Assembly: GCF_003457605.1 (NCBI RefSeq)
Contig: NZ_QRAN01000011.1
Location: 92,921 to 156,920, forward strand
Direction of reading: 5' to 3'
Origin: Seongchinamella sediminis
Lineage (GTDB): Bacteria; Pseudomonadota; Gammaproteobacteria; Pseudomonadales; Halieaceae
Length of the DNA: 64,000 bases
In this document: one piece after another, positions 47,274 to 57,794 of the stretch
Layout: every line of letters begins with the position of its first letter
Numbering within the stretch: the stretch's first letter is position 1
Made by a program: the position numbers and the translations under genes
The notes under the pieces: model-generated
Told to the model about the DNA's origin: nothing
Seen by the model: the letters and a program-made list of their open reading frames with translations, nothing else
The model's database searches: none

Positions 47274-49316
47274 ATGGCCGCTCACGCAGCACGCAAAATT
47301 CTGGTAACCAGCGCCCTTCCCTACGCCAACGGCCCCCTGCACCTGGGGCACATGCTGGAGCAGGTGCAGACCGACATCTGGGTTCGCTTCCAGAAATCCC
47401 GCGGCCACGACTGCCTGTACGTCTGCGCCGATGACGCCCACGGCACCGCCATCATGCTGGCGGCAGAAAAACTCGGCATCAGCCCGGAGCAACACATCGA
47501 CAATATGCGCGAGCAGCATATCCGCGACAGCGACGGCTTCCTGATTGACTTTGCCAACTACTACAGCACCCACTCGCCGGAAAACCACAAGTGGAGCGAG
47601 GAGATTTACCAGCGACTGAAGGCCAACAGCCACATTGCCTCCCGTGAAATCACCCAGGCCTTCGATCCGGAACGGGAACTGTTCCTCGCCGACCGGTTTA
47701 TCAAGGGCACCTGCCCGCGATGCAAGACCTCTGACCAGTACGGTGACAACTGTGAGGCCTGCGGCGCCACCTACAGCCCCGCGGACCTGATTGACCCGGT
47801 TTCAGCAATTTCCGGCGCCACACCGGTAGAGCGCGAATCCACCCACTTTTTCTTCAAGCTGCCGGAGTTCGAGGCCATGCTCAAGGCCTGGCTGGATTCG
47901 GACACACTGCAGCCCCAGGTGGCCAACAAGCTCAGGGAGTGGACCGACGCCGGCTTGCAGGAGTGGGACATCAGTCGCGACGCGCCCTATTTCGGCTTCG
48001 AGATTCCGGGCGAGCCCGGCAAGTACTTTTATGTCTGGCTGGACGCCCCCATCGGTTACATTGCCAGCTTTGACAATTATTGCCAGCGCACCGGCCACGA
48101 CTTCGACAGCTACCTGCAACCGGGCGGCGACACCGAGCTGTACCACTTTATCGGCAAGGACATTATCAACTTCCACGGCCTGTTCTGGCCGGCCATGCTG
48201 CACTCCGCCGGCCTGCGCACGCCCACGGCCATCTTTGCCCACGGCTTCCTCACCGTAAATGGCACCAAGATGTCCAAGAGCCGCGGCACGTTCATTAACG
48301 CCAGCACCTACCTGGCTCACCTCGATGCCGAGTACCTGCGCTACTACTTCGCCGCCAAGCTGGGTGATTCAGTGGACGATATCGACCTGAATCTCGAGGA
48401 TTTCATCCAGCGGGTCAATTCCGACGTGGTGGGCAAGGTCGTCAACATCGCCAGTCGCTGCGCCGGTTTCCTGCGCAAAGGCTTCGACAACACCCTGACA
48501 GCTGAATGCGCTGAGCCCGCCCTGCTGGCGGAATTTATCGACGCCGGCGAGGCCATCGCGACCCTGTATGAGCGGCGCGAGTTCAACAAGGCCATCCGCG
48601 AGGTGATTGCCCTTGCCGACAAGGCCAACCAGTACATCGATGGCAAAAAACCCTGGGTGCTGGCGAAGGAAGAAGGCCGGGAAGCCGATGTGCACGCCGT
48701 GTGCAGCGTGGGCGTCAACCTGTTCCGTGTGCTGATGACCTACCTGAAGCCGGTGTTGCCGGCCATGGCGGAGAAATCCGAGGCCTTTCTCAATACCTCA
48801 CTGGACTGGACCGCACTGGAGGCGCCGCTGCTCAATCACCGGTTGGCCCGATTCAAGCCGCTGATCCAGCGCATTGACCCCAAGCAGGTGGAGGCGATGC
48901 TGACGGCAGGCAAACCGGCCGCAGACGACAGCAAGGAACCAGCGGCGAAACCCGCAGCCAAGCCTGCCAAGGCCGACACAGCCAGCGATACTATCGATTT
49001 CGAGGATTTCGCCAAAGTCGACCTGCGCGTTGGCCTGATCACCGCCGCGGACCACGTCGAGGGCGCCGACAAGCTGCTGCAGCTGACCCTGGACCTGGGC
49101 GACCTGGGCAGTCGCCAGGTCTTCGCCGGCATCAAGTCCGCCTACCAGCCGGAGCAGCTGGTGGGCATGCACACGGTGGTGGTGGCCAATCTGGCACCGC
49201 GCAAGATGCGCTTTGGCGTTTCCGAGGGTATGGTGCTTGCCGCCGGCCCCGGCGGCAAGGACATCTACCTGCTGCAGCCCCACGACGGTGCCAAACCGGG
49301 TATGCAGGTCAAGTAA
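47274..49316 (+). CDS. metG: Methionyl-tRNA synthetase
   Basis: A 680-residue class I synthetase. The HIGH-like PLHLGHM is at about 18-24, zinc cysteines [18 protein letters not shown] at about 146-163, and the KMSKSRGTF signature at about 332-340. The C-terminal tRNA-binding domain ([12 protein letters not shown], about 576-587 onward) follows a short Ala/Lys linker. It is the dimeric long form. A TATAGT element at 47231-47236 may be its -10, though I see no good -35. Confidence 0.97.
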   Translation: MAAHAARKILVTSALPYANGPLHLGHMLEQVQTDIWVRFQKSRGHDCLYVCADDAHGTAIMLAAEKLGISPEQHIDNMREQHIRDSDGFLIDFANYYSTHSPENHKWSEEIYQRLKANSHIASREITQAFDPERELFLADRFIKGTCPRCKTSDQYGDNCEACGATYSPADLIDPVSAISGATPVERESTHFFFKLPEFEAMLKAWLDSDTLQPQVANKLREWTDAGLQEWDISRDAPYFGFEIPGEPGKYFYVWLDAPIGYIASFDNYCQRTGHDFDSYLQPGGDTELYHFIGKDIINFHGLFWPAMLHSAGLRTPTAIFAHGFLTVNGTKMSKSRGTFINASTYLAHLDAEYLRYYFAAKLGDSVDDIDLNLEDFIQRVNSDVVGKVVNIASRCAGFLRKGFDNTLTAECAEPALLAEFIDAGEAIATLYERREFNKAIREVIALADKANQYIDGKKPWVLAKEEGREADVHAVCSVGVNLFRVLMTYLKPVLPAMAEKSEAFLNTSLDWTALEAPLLNHRLARFKPLIQRIDPKQVEAMLTAGKPAADDSKEPAAKPAAKPAKADTASDTIDFEDFAKVDLRVGLITAADHVEGADKLLQLTLDLGDLGSRQVFAGIKSAYQPEQLVGMHTVVVANLAPRKMRFGVSEGMVLAAGPGGKDIYLLQPHDGAKPGMQVK

Positions 49317-49437
49317 ATGCCGCTAGACTAACACCCATTAGTTTGTGGTATCTACTGATCTATAGCCGGCCAACGCGTTAAACTGGCGGCTGTAGCAAAT
49401 TTTCTCACCCAGGGGTGTTGCAGTAACAGAGTTCACC

Positions 49438-50016
49438 ATGCTGGCAGACTATTCAATCCTGTTAATCGGGGCGATCCTGGTCAACAATTTCGTGCTGGTG
49501 CAGTTCCTCGGACTGTGCCCGTTCATGGGTGTGTCCAATAAACTGGAGACGGCCATGGGCATGTCGATGGCCACCACCTTCGTCCTGACCCTGGCCTCGG
49601 CCTGCAGCAACCTCACCTATCACTTCCTGCTGCAGCCCCTGGGCCTGGAGTACCTCAAGACCATTTCCTTTATCCTGGTCATCGCGGTGGTGGTCCAGTT
49701 CACCGAGATGGTAGTGCGCAAGTCCAGCCCCCTGCTGCACCGGGTCCTGGGAGTCTACCTGCCGCTAATTACCACCAACTGTGCGGTGCTGGGTGTGGCC
49801 CTGCTGAACATCAACAAGGAGCACAGCTTCATGCAGTCGCTGTTCTACGGGTTCGGTGCTGCCGTAGGCTTTTCGCTGGTACTGGTGCTGTTCGCGGCCA
49901 TGCGCGAACGACTCGCGGTGGCCGATGTACCCGCGCCATTCCAGGGCGCCGCTATCGGCATGATCACCGCGGGCCTGATGTCGCTGGCCTTCCTCGGCTT
50001 TGCCGGACTGGTGTAA
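49438..50016 (+). CDS. rsxA: Electron transport complex subunit RsxA (RnfA)
   Basis: A 192-residue integral membrane protein of the Rnf/Rsx complex, which couples reduced ferredoxin/NADH chemistry to an ion gradient and to SoxR reduction. It has six hydrophobic segments, with [19 protein letters not shown] and [15 protein letters not shown] holding Cys residues proposed to bind a membrane Fe-S centre with RsxE. It is the first gene of the rsx operon. Confidence 0.96.
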   Translation: MLADYSILLIGAILVNNFVLVQFLGLCPFMGVSNKLETAMGMSMATTFVLTLASACSNLTYHFLLQPLGLEYLKTISFILVIAVVVQFTEMVVRKSSPLLHRVLGVYLPLITTNCAVLGVALLNINKEHSFMQSLFYGFGAAVGFSLVLVLFAAMRERLAVADVPAPFQGAAIGMITAGLMSLAFLGFAGLV

Positions 50017-50022
50017 GCCGCC

Positions 50023-50637
50023 ATGTACGAATTTATCGCCCAACAACCCCTGCTGGCCGCCCTGATTGCCCTGGTTGGCCTCGGCGCGGTATTTGGCGCC
50101 CTGCTGGGTTATGCGGCAGAACGTTTCAAGACCGAAGGCAACCCGATTGTCGACCAGATCAACGAGATCCTGCCGCAAACCCAGTGCGGCCAGTGCGGCC
50201 ATCCCGGCTGCCGGCCCTACGCCGAGGCCATAGCGGCGGGGGAAGCCATCAACAAGTGCCCCCCCGGGGGACAGGCCGGCGTGCAGGCGCTGGCCGATTT
50301 GCTGGACATGGAAGCGATCCCGCTGGACGAGGAGCACGGCGAAGAAGACGTTAAAAAAGTTGCCTTCATCCGTGAGGCAGAATGCATCGGCTGTACCAAG
50401 TGCATCCAGGCCTGTCCGGTTGACGCTATTCTCGGCGCCGCCAAGCATATGCACACCGTCATCGTCAGTGAATGCACCGGCTGCGATTTGTGTGTTGAAC
50501 CCTGCCCGGTCGACTGCATCGAGATGAGAGCCGAGGAAGAATCACTGCAAAACTGGACCTGGGACCTGCCCGAGCCGGGCAGCCGCCGGGTTGACATCAT
50601 CGCCACCGATGCCGCCCCGGCGGAGGAAGCGGCATGA
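50023..50637 (+). CDS. rsxB: Electron transport complex subunit RsxB (RnfB)
   Basis: A 204-residue Fe-S subunit with an N-terminal membrane anchor ([20 protein letters not shown]), the Fe-S domain [20 protein letters not shown] (about 50-69), and two 4Fe-4S ferredoxin motifs, [12 protein letters not shown] (about 121-132) and [12 protein letters not shown] (about 151-162). It lies six bases after rsxA and overlaps rsxC by four. Confidence 0.96.
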   Translation: MYEFIAQQPLLAALIALVGLGAVFGALLGYAAERFKTEGNPIVDQINEILPQTQCGQCGHPGCRPYAEAIAAGEAINKCPPGGQAGVQALADLLDMEAIPLDEEHGEEDVKKVAFIREAECIGCTKCIQACPVDAILGAAKHMHTVIVSECTGCDLCVEPCPVDCIEMRAEEESLQNWTWDLPEPGSRRVDIIATDAAPAEEAA

Positions 50638-52658
50638 GGAAGATTTTCGATTTTCACGGTGGCATCCATCCGCCGGAAAACAAGCACCAGTCGGTCGGGG
50701 CTCGCATCACGCCGGCAGGCATCCCGGAAGAGCTTGTCCTGCCGCTGTCCCAGCACATCGGCGCCCCGGCGGTACCGCTGGTGACACCGGGACAACGGGT
50801 GCTAAAAGGCGAGCCGATCGCGGAGCCGGCCGGTTTCGTCAGCGTCCCCATTCATGCCCCCACCTCTGGCACCATCAGCGCCATCGAGGACCGGCAGATC
50901 GCCCACCCTTCGGGCCTGACCGCGCGCTGTATCGTGCTGGCCAGTGACGGCAAGGACGAGTGGATCGAACACAGCGGCCTTGCCGACTATCGCCAGGTCG
51001 AGCGCAGCGAACTCCTGGCCAGGATCCGCAATGCGGGAATCGCCGGCATGGGCGGGGCCGGCTTCCCAACCGCGGTGAAACTGGCGGTCAAACCGGAAGC
51101 GACCATCGATACGCTCATCATCAATGGTACCGAGTGTGAGCCCTATATCACCGCCGACGACGTGCTTATGCGGGAGCGGGCTGCGCGCATCATAGAGGGC
51201 ACCCGGATCCTCACCCACATCGTGCAGCCAAAGGAAACCCTGATTGGCGTTGAGGACAACAAGCCCGAGGCCATCGCCGCCCTGCAGGCCGCGGTCGAGG
51301 ACACGGACATACAGGTCGTGGTGTTTCCCACCAAGTATCCCTCCGGTGGCGAGAAACAGCTGATCGAGATCCTCACCGGCAAGCAGGTACCGAGCGGCGG
51401 CCTGCCCGCCGATATCGGTATCGTCTGCCAGAACGTTGGCTCCGCGGTGGCCATTCGCGATGCCATAATCGACGGTCGGCCGCTGATCTCGCGCATCACC
51501 ACGGTAACCGGCGAGAGCGTACGCGAACCGCGCAACTACGAGGTACTGCTGGGCACGTCCATGAGCTACCTGCTGCAGCAGGCCGGATACCAACCGGCCA
51601 GCAACAGGCGCCTGATCATGGGCGGCCCGATGATGGGCTTTACCGTGCCCGACCCGGGCGTGCCCATTGTCAAAACCACCAACTGCGTGCTGGCGCCCAG
51701 CGAGACCGAGCTGCCAACACCGCCACCGGCCCAGGCCTGTATTCGCTGCGGTATGTGCGCCGAGGCGTGCCCCGCCAGCCTGCTGCCGCAGCAGCTGTAC
51801 TGGTTTGCCCAGGGCAAGGAATTCGAGAAAGCCGAGCAGCACAACCTGTTCGATTGCATCGAGTGCGGTGCCTGCTCCTACGTCTGTCCCAGCAATATTC
51901 CGCTGGTGCAATACTACCGGGCCGCCAAGGCGGAAGTCGTGCAAATGCGCCGGGACGCCGAAAAGTCGGAACACTCGCGCATCCGTTTCGAGGCCCGCCA
52001 GGCCAGACTGGAACGGGAAGTGGCGGAGAAAGAAGCACGCCGCGCCGCACGCAAGAAAGCCGCAGAAGAAAAAGCCCGACTGGCCGCCGAGCAGGGAGAG
52101 GCCGGCGAGGACCCCATCCAGGCTGCCATCGAACGGGCCCGGGCAAAAAAAGCCGCTCAGGCCGCCGGCGCTGCCAGTGAAAGCGAGCAGGAAAAGCTGG
52201 AAAAGGCGGTAGCGACTACCCGCAAGCGCCTGGACACGGCAGAAAGCAAACTCGCCGCCGCCAGGGAACAGGGATCAGACCTGGTCGATGCCCTGCAAAC
52301 CGGGGTCGACAAGACCCGGGCCAAACTCGAGGCGGCGGAAAGAGCCCTGGCTGAATACCGGCAGGCCAACGCCCCCGCTGAACCGGCGGCGGAAGCCGGT
52401 AACGATGCCGCCCAGGCGGCGATCCAGCGGGCAATGGCGGCCCGGGCCGCCGAAGCGGAGAAGAGCCCCGAACAGAAAGCCAGGGACAACCTGGCCAAAC
52501 TGGAAGCACGGCTGGCCAAGTCCGAAGCAAGACTGGAACAGAGCCGCGCCGCCGGAGACGAGGAAAAAATCATCACTGCCCTGGAATCCACTATCGAACG
52601 CCTGCGGGACAAGGTCGCCGAAGCCCGCTCTACCCTGGCTGACACGGAGGCCTCCTGA
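50634..52658 (+). CDS. rsxC: Electron transport complex subunit RsxC (RnfC)
   Basis: A 674-residue NADH/FMN and Fe-S subunit. The NADH-binding loop region holds [13 protein letters not shown] (about 140-152) and [11 protein letters not shown]. The two Fe-S motifs are [12 protein letters not shown] (about 370-381) and [12 protein letters not shown] (about 409-420). From about residue 440 a long charged helical tail follows, full of Ala, Lys, Glu and Arg in predicted coiled-coil stretches, an extension of variable length in gammaproteobacteria. Its ATG overlaps rsxB. Confidence 0.95.
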   Translation: MRKIFDFHGGIHPPENKHQSVGARITPAGIPEELVLPLSQHIGAPAVPLVTPGQRVLKGEPIAEPAGFVSVPIHAPTSGTISAIEDRQIAHPSGLTARCIVLASDGKDEWIEHSGLADYRQVERSELLARIRNAGIAGMGGAGFPTAVKLAVKPEATIDTLIINGTECEPYITADDVLMRERAARIIEGTRILTHIVQPKETLIGVEDNKPEAIAALQAAVEDTDIQVVVFPTKYPSGGEKQLIEILTGKQVPSGGLPADIGIVCQNVGSAVAIRDAIIDGRPLISRITTVTGESVREPRNYEVLLGTSMSYLLQQAGYQPASNRRLIMGGPMMGFTVPDPGVPIVKTTNCVLAPSETELPTPPPAQACIRCGMCAEACPASLLPQQLYWFAQGKEFEKAEQHNLFDCIECGACSYVCPSNIPLVQYYRAAKAEVVQMRRDAEKSEHSRIRFEARQARLEREVAEKEARRAARKKAAEEKARLAAEQGEAGEDPIQAAIERARAKKAAQAAGAASESEQEKLEKAVATTRKRLDTAESKLAAAREQGSDLVDALQTGVDKTRAKLEAAERALAEYRQANAPAEPAAEAGNDAAQAAIQRAMAARAAEAEKSPEQKARDNLAKLEARLAKSEARLEQSRAAGDEEKIITALESTIERLRDKVAEARSTLADTEAS

Positions 52659-52659
52659 G

Positions 52660-53688
52660 GTGGCATTGCTGCGTATCACATCGCCCCACGCCCACGGTCC
52701 CATGACCACCAGCCGGGTCATGCAGAATGTACTGCTGGCCACGGTGCCCGGGGTGATTGTCCTTACCCACTACTTCGGCTTCGGCGTACTGGTTAATATC
52801 GTCTGGGCCACCATACTCGCCGTGGCTTTCGAAGCCCTGGCGCTGAGCCTGCGTAAACGGCCGCTGGGATTCTATCTCGGTGACTGCAGCGCCCTGGTGA
52901 CGGCGGTATTGCTCGGTATCGCCCTGCCCCCCTACTCGCCCTGGTGGCTGATCGCGGTGGGTATCGCTGCTGCCATCCTGCTGGCGAAGCACCTCTACGG
53001 CGGGATGGGTTACAACCCCTTCAATCCCGCCATGGTGGGCTACGTGGTACTGCTCATCTCCTTCCCGGTGCAAATGACCAGCTGGGCGCCGCCGCGGGGC
53101 GCGGGTGAATTGCCAGGGCTGATAGAGGCGCTGCAGGCCTGTTTTTCGCCGGCGAACTATGACGGCGTTACCATGGCGACGCCGCTGGACGTGCTCAAGC
53201 AAAACAACAGCCTGCTGATGGAAGACCTGTGGCAGCAGAACGTACAGTTCGGCCGCTGGGCGGGGCTGGGCTGGGAGTGGGTCAACCTGGCTTTCCTGGC
53301 GGGCGGGCTGTGGTTGCTGTACCAGCGCATTTACACCTGGCACGCGCCGGTTGCCATGCTGGCCGCCCTGACCCTGATGTCAGCCCTGTTCTATGATGGC
53401 GGCAGCAGCAACAGTGGCGGCTCGCCGCTGTTTCACCTGCTGAGCGGCGCCACCATGTTCGGCGCGTTTTTCATCATCACCGACCCGGTCAGTTCCGCGG
53501 TCTCTAATCGCGGCCGGCTGGTATTCGGAGCGCTGATCGGGGTGCTGGTTTACCTGATCCGGGCCTTCGGCAACTACCCGGATGCGGTCGCCTTCGCAGT
53601 CCTGATCATGAACCTCGCGGCACCGTTTATCGACCAGTACACCCAGCCGCGCACCTATGGCCATGCCAGAAACCGGGGTGACGGCTGA
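52660..53688 (+). CDS. rsxD: Electron transport complex subunit RsxD (RnfD)
   Basis: A 342-residue membrane protein with about ten helices. The start is a GTG at 52660, one base after rsxC's stop, with GGAGG upstream. A conserved covalent-FMN site is seen in [19 protein letters not shown] (Thr in SGAT). [16 protein letters not shown] is the RnfD hallmark (about 108-123). It carries flavin in the membrane part of the complex. Confidence 0.95.
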   Translation: MALLRITSPHAHGPMTTSRVMQNVLLATVPGVIVLTHYFGFGVLVNIVWATILAVAFEALALSLRKRPLGFYLGDCSALVTAVLLGIALPPYSPWWLIAVGIAAAILLAKHLYGGMGYNPFNPAMVGYVVLLISFPVQMTSWAPPRGAGELPGLIEALQACFSPANYDGVTMATPLDVLKQNNSLLMEDLWQQNVQFGRWAGLGWEWVNLAFLAGGLWLLYQRIYTWHAPVAMLAALTLMSALFYDGGSSNSGGSPLFHLLSGATMFGAFFIITDPVSSAVSNRGRLVFGALIGVLVYLIRAFGNYPDAVAFAVLIMNLAAPFIDQYTQPRTYGHARNRGDG

Positions 53689-54332
53689 TGCTGGGCAAAT
53701 CCATTACCCGCAACTCGCTGCTGCTGGCCCTGTTTGCCGTGGCCACTGGACTGCTGCTGGCGGGCAGCTACCTGTTGACCAAGGAACGCATCGCCAGCGA
53801 AATTCGCAAGGCGGAGGAAAAAGCGCTGTTGCAAATCATTCCCCGCGCCAGGCACGACAATTCCATGCTCGACGACACCCTGGATGTTGGCCCGGCAACA
53901 GCCGGGCTGGGGCTGCGCGAGAGCAAACGGGTCTACCTGGCAAAATCCGCGGGAGAAATCATCGCCGCCATCATTCCGGTTACCGCCCGTGACGGTTACA
54001 GCGGCGACATCCAGCTGATTGTGGGGGTAAACGCCGATGGCAGCGTGGCCGGCGTGCGCGTGCTGACCCACAAGGAAACTCCGGGCCTGGGCGACAGGGT
54101 AGACCTGGCAAAGAGTGACTGGGTACTCGGATTCGATGGCCGCTCACTGCAAAATCCGGGCGCCGAGGGCTGGGCGGTGAAAAAGGACGGCGGCGTATTC
54201 GACGCCTTTACCGGTGCGACAATTACCCCGAGAGCCGTGGTAAGCGCCACCCACAGGGCGCTGCAATATGCCCGGGAAAACCACCAGGCGCTCTATGGCA
54301 GCGCGGACCAGGCCACCGAGGGAGGAGCATAG
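53688..54332 (+). CDS. rsxG: Electron transport complex subunit RsxG (RnfG)
   Basis: A 214-residue subunit with an N-terminal membrane helix ([20 protein letters not shown]) and a periplasmic domain. The covalent FMN threonine is in [14 protein letters not shown] (about 174-187), and [11 protein letters not shown] precedes it. Its ATG overlaps rsxD's stop (TGATG). Confidence 0.95.
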   Translation: MLGKSITRNSLLLALFAVATGLLLAGSYLLTKERIASEIRKAEEKALLQIIPRARHDNSMLDDTLDVGPATAGLGLRESKRVYLAKSAGEIIAAIIPVTARDGYSGDIQLIVGVNADGSVAGVRVLTHKETPGLGDRVDLAKSDWVLGFDGRSLQNPGAEGWAVKKDGGVFDAFTGATITPRAVVSATHRALQYARENHQALYGSADQATEGGA

Positions 54333-54334
54333 TC

Positions 54335-55048
54335 ATGGCGGATGTCAGCTACCGGGAACTTTCACTCAACGGCCTGTGGAAAAACAATCCGGCCATCGTC
54401 CAGCTGCTGGGGCTGTGTCCGCTGCTGGCCGTCACCGGGTCCGTGGTCAATGCCATTGGCCTGTCACTGGCCACCTGCCTGGTACTGGTCACCTCCAATA
54501 CCGCGGTTTCCCTGATCCGCAATATCGTTTCCGATGCGGTGCGCCTGCCCGCCTTCGTGATGATTATCGCCTCCGCGGTAACCTGTATCGAGCTGCTGAT
54601 GCAGGCCTATGCCTACGAGCTGTACCAGATACTGGGCATCTTCCTGCCCCTGATCACCACCAACTGCGTGATCCTGGGCCGCGCCGAGGCTTTTGCCTGC
54701 AAGAACAGCCTGCTGCCGGCGGTGTACGACGGCCTGATCATGGGCCTGGGTTTCGCCGCGGTACTGGTGTTGCTGGGGGGCCTGCGGGAACTGGCGGGCA
54801 CCGGCGCCCTGCTGGCGGACATGGATTTGCTGTTCGGCCCGGCGGCCGAGAGCTGGAAAATAGTGGTGATCGAGGACTACCAGCCCTTCCTGCTGGCGAT
54901 TCTTCCCCCGGGGGCCTTTATCTTTACCGGCCTGATTATCGCCGTGAAGAACATCATCGATACCCGTATCCAGGCGCGCATGGATGCAATGAAGGAAAAG
55001 CCGGTCAAGGGTTCCAAGCGGGTGCGGGTCACCGGCACTATCAGCTAG
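54335..55048 (+). CDS. rsxE: Electron transport complex subunit RsxE (RnfE)
   Basis: A 237-residue membrane protein paralogous to RsxA, with [20 protein letters not shown] near the start and [16 protein letters not shown] in the middle, each holding a conserved Cys. It closes the rsxABCDGE operon. Its last four bases overlap the end of a convergent small gene. Confidence 0.95.
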   Translation: MADVSYRELSLNGLWKNNPAIVQLLGLCPLLAVTGSVVNAIGLSLATCLVLVTSNTAVSLIRNIVSDAVRLPAFVMIIASAVTCIELLMQAYAYELYQILGIFLPLITTNCVILGRAEAFACKNSLLPAVYDGLIMGLGFAAVLVLLGGLRELAGTGALLADMDLLFGPAAESWKIVVIEDYQPFLLAILPPGAFIFTGLIIAVKNIIDTRIQARMDAMKEKPVKGSKRVRVTGTIS

Positions 55049-55443
55049 GACAGCATCAGGGTATCCAGGATCTCGTCCACCGCGGCATCGTCCATGCCGC
55101 GGTTTTCATCCTCACAGCTGTAGGTAATGAATAGCAGCATGGGGCCGTTGGCAACATACCACTCACGAATCGCCACGCCCTCCTGCTGGTAACTGGAGCG
55201 GACGCCACGAAAATCCCCGAGGCTCAGAGACTCCCACTGCAGGGCATGCTCGGCCTCGTCGCGGGCAATTTGCGCGACCTCCTCGCGGCTGAACTCGCCC
55301 TGTTCCTTGTGCAGCGTGGAGATCTCGATGCAGCCGACGCCATCGTGATCACCGATGAGAATACTCTCCTCCTCCGACTCCGCCCACCACTCGGGGGGCA
55401 CGGCCAGATTCCACCACTCTGTTTCCAGCACATTGAACGCCAA
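55045..55443 (-). CDS. Small conserved-type protein of unknown function
   Basis: A 132-residue acidic protein with no signal peptide or membrane segment. It starts [20 protein letters not shown], giving a Trp-rich head, and ends [16 protein letters not shown]. The TTG start at 55443 is convincing because GAGGAGG lies seven bases upstream. It may be a DUF-type protein with a PsbP/DcrB-like beta-alpha fold, but I cannot name it. It follows rimI by one base. Confidence 0.7.
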   Translation of the reverse strand: MAFNVLETEWWNLAVPPEWWAESEEESILIGDHDGVGCIEISTLHKEQGEFSREEVAQIARDEAEHALQWESLSLGDFRGVRSSYQQEGVAIREWYVANGPMLLFITYSCEDENRGMDDAAVDEILDTLMLS

Positions 55444-55444
55444 G

Positions 55445-55912
55445 CTATAACCTCCTCGACATCAGCAGGGCATCCTCGCGGCCCTGCGCGGTCTTGTAGT
55501 AACGGGGCCTGATGCCATCGACCTCAAAGCCATTGTTCTGGTAAAGCGCCCGCGCTGCAATATTGGATTCGCGCACCTCCAGCAGACAGCGCACCAGGCC
55601 CCTTGCCGCCATCTGTCCCAGACCAGCAGTCAGCAAAACCTGGCCCCAGCCCTTTCCCTGGCACTCGGGAGCAATCGCAATGTTGTCGAGACTCGCCTCG
55701 TCCAGCAAGCGGGTGTAAACCAGGAAACCAGCGATTTCTGTCGCCACTTCCAGTATCAGGGCGCAGTGAGTGCCCCCCGGCGAGGGGTGAAAGTAAGGCT
55801 GCAGGGCCTGCTCACTCCAGGGGGTAGCCGACACCATCGCTGCCAGCGCCAGCACCGCAGGGAGCTCACCCGCTTTAGCCTGCCTCACCCGCGACGGCTG
55901 GTCCTCAGGCAC
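55445..55912 (-). CDS. rimI: Ribosomal-protein-alanine N-acetyltransferase RimI
   Basis: A 155-residue GNAT acetyltransferase acting on the N-terminal alanine of ribosomal protein S18. The acetyl-CoA pyrophosphate loop is QGKGWGQVLL (about 79-88). Upstream is SLDNIAIAPEC, and downstream LEVRESNIAARALYQNNGF (about 103-121). It starts at a GTG overlapping the end of the preceding gene by eight bases. In many gammaproteobacteria rimI follows holD, as here. Confidence 0.9.
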   Translation of the reverse strand: MPEDQPSRVRQAKAGELPAVLALAAMVSATPWSEQALQPYFHPSPGGTHCALILEVATEIAGFLVYTRLLDEASLDNIAIAPECQGKGWGQVLLTAGLGQMAARGLVRCLLEVRESNIAARALYQNNGFEVDGIRPRYYKTAQGREDALLMSRRL

Positions 55913-56570
55913 GCAACACCAGTGGCTGCAAATCCGCCCAGACCTGGCGCTTGCCGGCGGGCTGCTCCAGCATTTGCAGGGTACTCAGGGTAGCCACCCG
56001 GGGCAACGCCCCCAGGCCACCGGCGTCGACGTAGGCGGCGGCGTCCTCGCCCAGGATGACCAGGCCCCGGCATTTCTGTTCCTCGATATGCCGCTGCAGA
56101 AAGGCCAGCACCCCGGCGCGGGCCGCGGCTTCTCCCTGGTCGAGTTGGGGATTGTTGTGGATGGGCCAGTCAAACTGAGCCACCTTCGGCGTATCGGCGC
56201 TGCCATGCACCGCCCGGGCCATACCCTGGATTAATTGCACCTGCTCCCGCGCCAGGGGCCGGTCTCCCAGCGACTCTACCCAGGCGATACCGCCGCAGAA
56301 CACCGCTGCCAGGCGAAACCGCACTGTTGGCGCCAGGGTTTGCGCCCGGGCCGGCGCGGGCCGGGGGGCGGGTTTGTCCTTGACCACATCCAGTTGGGGC
56401 GTTGCCGCCGGGCGCGCGGCCGGCTCAGGTGCGGCAGGCGTCGCCTGGTGGCCAGGGGCCGCCACCAGCAGCAACCGTTTGCTCGGTGCGGCGCCCGGCA
56501 ACTGCCCGCGGGATACATAGGCATCCACACCCATGGCATGCAGGTAGCGCAGTCTGTCGATCTCGTTCAT
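55905..56570 (-). CDS. HolD-like protein (DNA polymerase III psi-type) upstream of rimI
   Basis: A 221-residue protein. The N-terminal head RLRYLHAMGVDAYVSRGQLPG followed by RLLLVA resembles the start of the psi subunit, which binds chi and links the clamp loader to SSB. A Pro/Ala-rich linker (about 43-78) follows, then a compact alpha/beta domain with VRFRLAAVFCGG and KCRGLVILGEDAAAYV. The position directly before rimI is that of holD in Escherichia. The sequence similarity I can see is weak, so the assignment is tentative and rests mainly on context. Confidence 0.5.
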   Translation of the reverse strand: MNEIDRLRYLHAMGVDAYVSRGQLPGAAPSKRLLLVAAPGHQATPAAPEPAARPAATPQLDVVKDKPAPRPAPARAQTLAPTVRFRLAAVFCGGIAWVESLGDRPLAREQVQLIQGMARAVHGSADTPKVAQFDWPIHNNPQLDQGEAAARAGVLAFLQRHIEEQKCRGLVILGEDAAAYVDAGGLGALPRVATLSTLQMLEQPAGKRQVWADLQPLVLRA

Positions 56571-56622
56571 TTACGTCCCGCTGGAATTGCTGTCGGCCAT
56601 ATTACCAGTTTTAGCGTCACTG

Positions 56623-57459
56623 CTATATCCAGCGCCAGCCGTGGCGACTGAAAAACTGCCAGCCGGAGCGGGCAAACAGCTTCAGGTGAAGCCAGCCTTT
56701 ACGGGCGGCATAGCCCCCGTGGTGGACTATGTGCACCGTGGGTTCGTACCGCAGGCTACCGAGTTGCCCCAGCCGCAGGGACAGGTCGAAGTCCTCAAAA
56801 TAGAGGAAAAATGACTCGTCAAAACCGCCTACCTCGACAAAGGCGTTCCCCCTCAGCAACATGAAACAGCCGCTGGCGAGCGGCACGTCCACCGCGTCCT
56901 CCGTACCGCAGACGTCGCTCATGTCATAACGGGACATGTACGCCGGGAACAGGCGCCGGCCCAGGCGCGGCAGCAAGGCCCGCAGCAACAGCACCGCCAC
57001 TGAGGGGTAGCGCTTGCAGAGGAACTCCGGCTCCCCATTGCCCCCGCAGGCCGCGGGGCTCAACAGAACCAGGGAAGAATTCCCGCTCATGGTCCGCAGC
57101 CCCCGCAGCAATGCATCGGGGGCCAGTTCCACGTCCGGGTTGAGCACCAGGTGGTAGTCGCCCACACCCGCAGCCAGGGCCCGATTGTGGCCGGCGCCAA
57201 AGCCCAGGTTACTGTCCAGCGTTTCCAGGGTGAGGTCTGGCCACGCCTGGGCGGCCAGCAGCTGCGTCAACTCCCGCTGGTAGTCTGCGCTCGAGCCGTT
57301 ATCCACCAGTTGGATAGCAACACCACTCATACTATGGTTGCGCAGGAACTCACAGGCGGCAACGAGGCTGTGCAGGGTCCGCGCCAGCAAGGGCAGCGGG
57401 CTGTTGTAGACCACGATGGTCACCGTCAGGCGGGGCAGGTGGGCGGAATCCGGGTTCAT
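56623..57459 (-). CDS. Family 2 glycosyltransferase
   Basis: A 278-residue GT-A enzyme like rhamnosyltransferases. The nucleotide-sugar fold begins LTVTIVVYNSPLPLLARTL, then LVDNGSSADY, NLGFGAGHNRAL, and the metal/donor region VLNPDVELAPDAL (about 108-120). The catalytic base region is SFFLYFEDFDLSLRL (ED, about 222-236). No membrane helix. It lies alone on the minus strand and may build a surface polysaccharide, but no sugar operon is nearby. Confidence 0.88.
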   Translation of the reverse strand: MNPDSAHLPRLTVTIVVYNSPLPLLARTLHSLVAACEFLRNHSMSGVAIQLVDNGSSADYQRELTQLLAAQAWPDLTLETLDSNLGFGAGHNRALAAGVGDYHLVLNPDVELAPDALLRGLRTMSGNSSLVLLSPAACGGNGEPEFLCKRYPSVAVLLLRALLPRLGRRLFPAYMSRYDMSDVCGTEDAVDVPLASGCFMLLRGNAFVEVGGFDESFFLYFEDFDLSLRLGQLGSLRYEPTVHIVHHGGYAARKGWLHLKLFARSGWQFFSRHGWRWI

Positions 57460-57794
57460 CGCGCCATGTTAGCAGTTCAATCTGTGGCGGTCGCCGCTGG
57501 CGGCCAATCTGGCCGTTCCCTGCGAATTCGCGCAGCTGCGAAGTTTTATAACTTTTCCCGAATTTTTCCTTTAATAACGATGCTATCTCACTATCATTCA
57601 GGTATTGGGGCGGTCTGGACCGCTGCATGAGACTTAGCTGTCGCTAGCTAAAACGGGGTTTTTGGCTGGCACCGTGGTAAGCTGTAAAAATGTAGGCAAG
57701 TGAATGGTTGACACGCTGGTTTTTCAACCGAGAATCAGAAGATGCCGGATCATCATATAAAGACTCACTGGACAGTGGGCAACAGGGGACCAAG
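57460..57794. other. 335-bp intergenic control region before the Ig-like lipoprotein
   Basis: Two small hairpins stand out: GCGGTC-TG-GACCGC (57610-57623) and TTAGCT-N6-AGCTAA (57634-57651). Further on, GGTTGA and TCAACC (57706-57711 and 57724-57729) form an inverted repeat that contains TTGACA (57708-57713), a possible -35 for the lipoprotein. The -10 match 17 bp later is poor. Plus-strand frames here lack a convincing ribosome site, so I do not call a gene. GGGGA precedes the lipoprotein ATG. Confidence 0.5.

Noticed and set aside
57350..57628. 92-codon minus-strand frame overlapping the start of the GT2 gene
   Set aside because: Most of it overlaps the glycosyltransferase in another frame, and no independent start signal or domain is seen.
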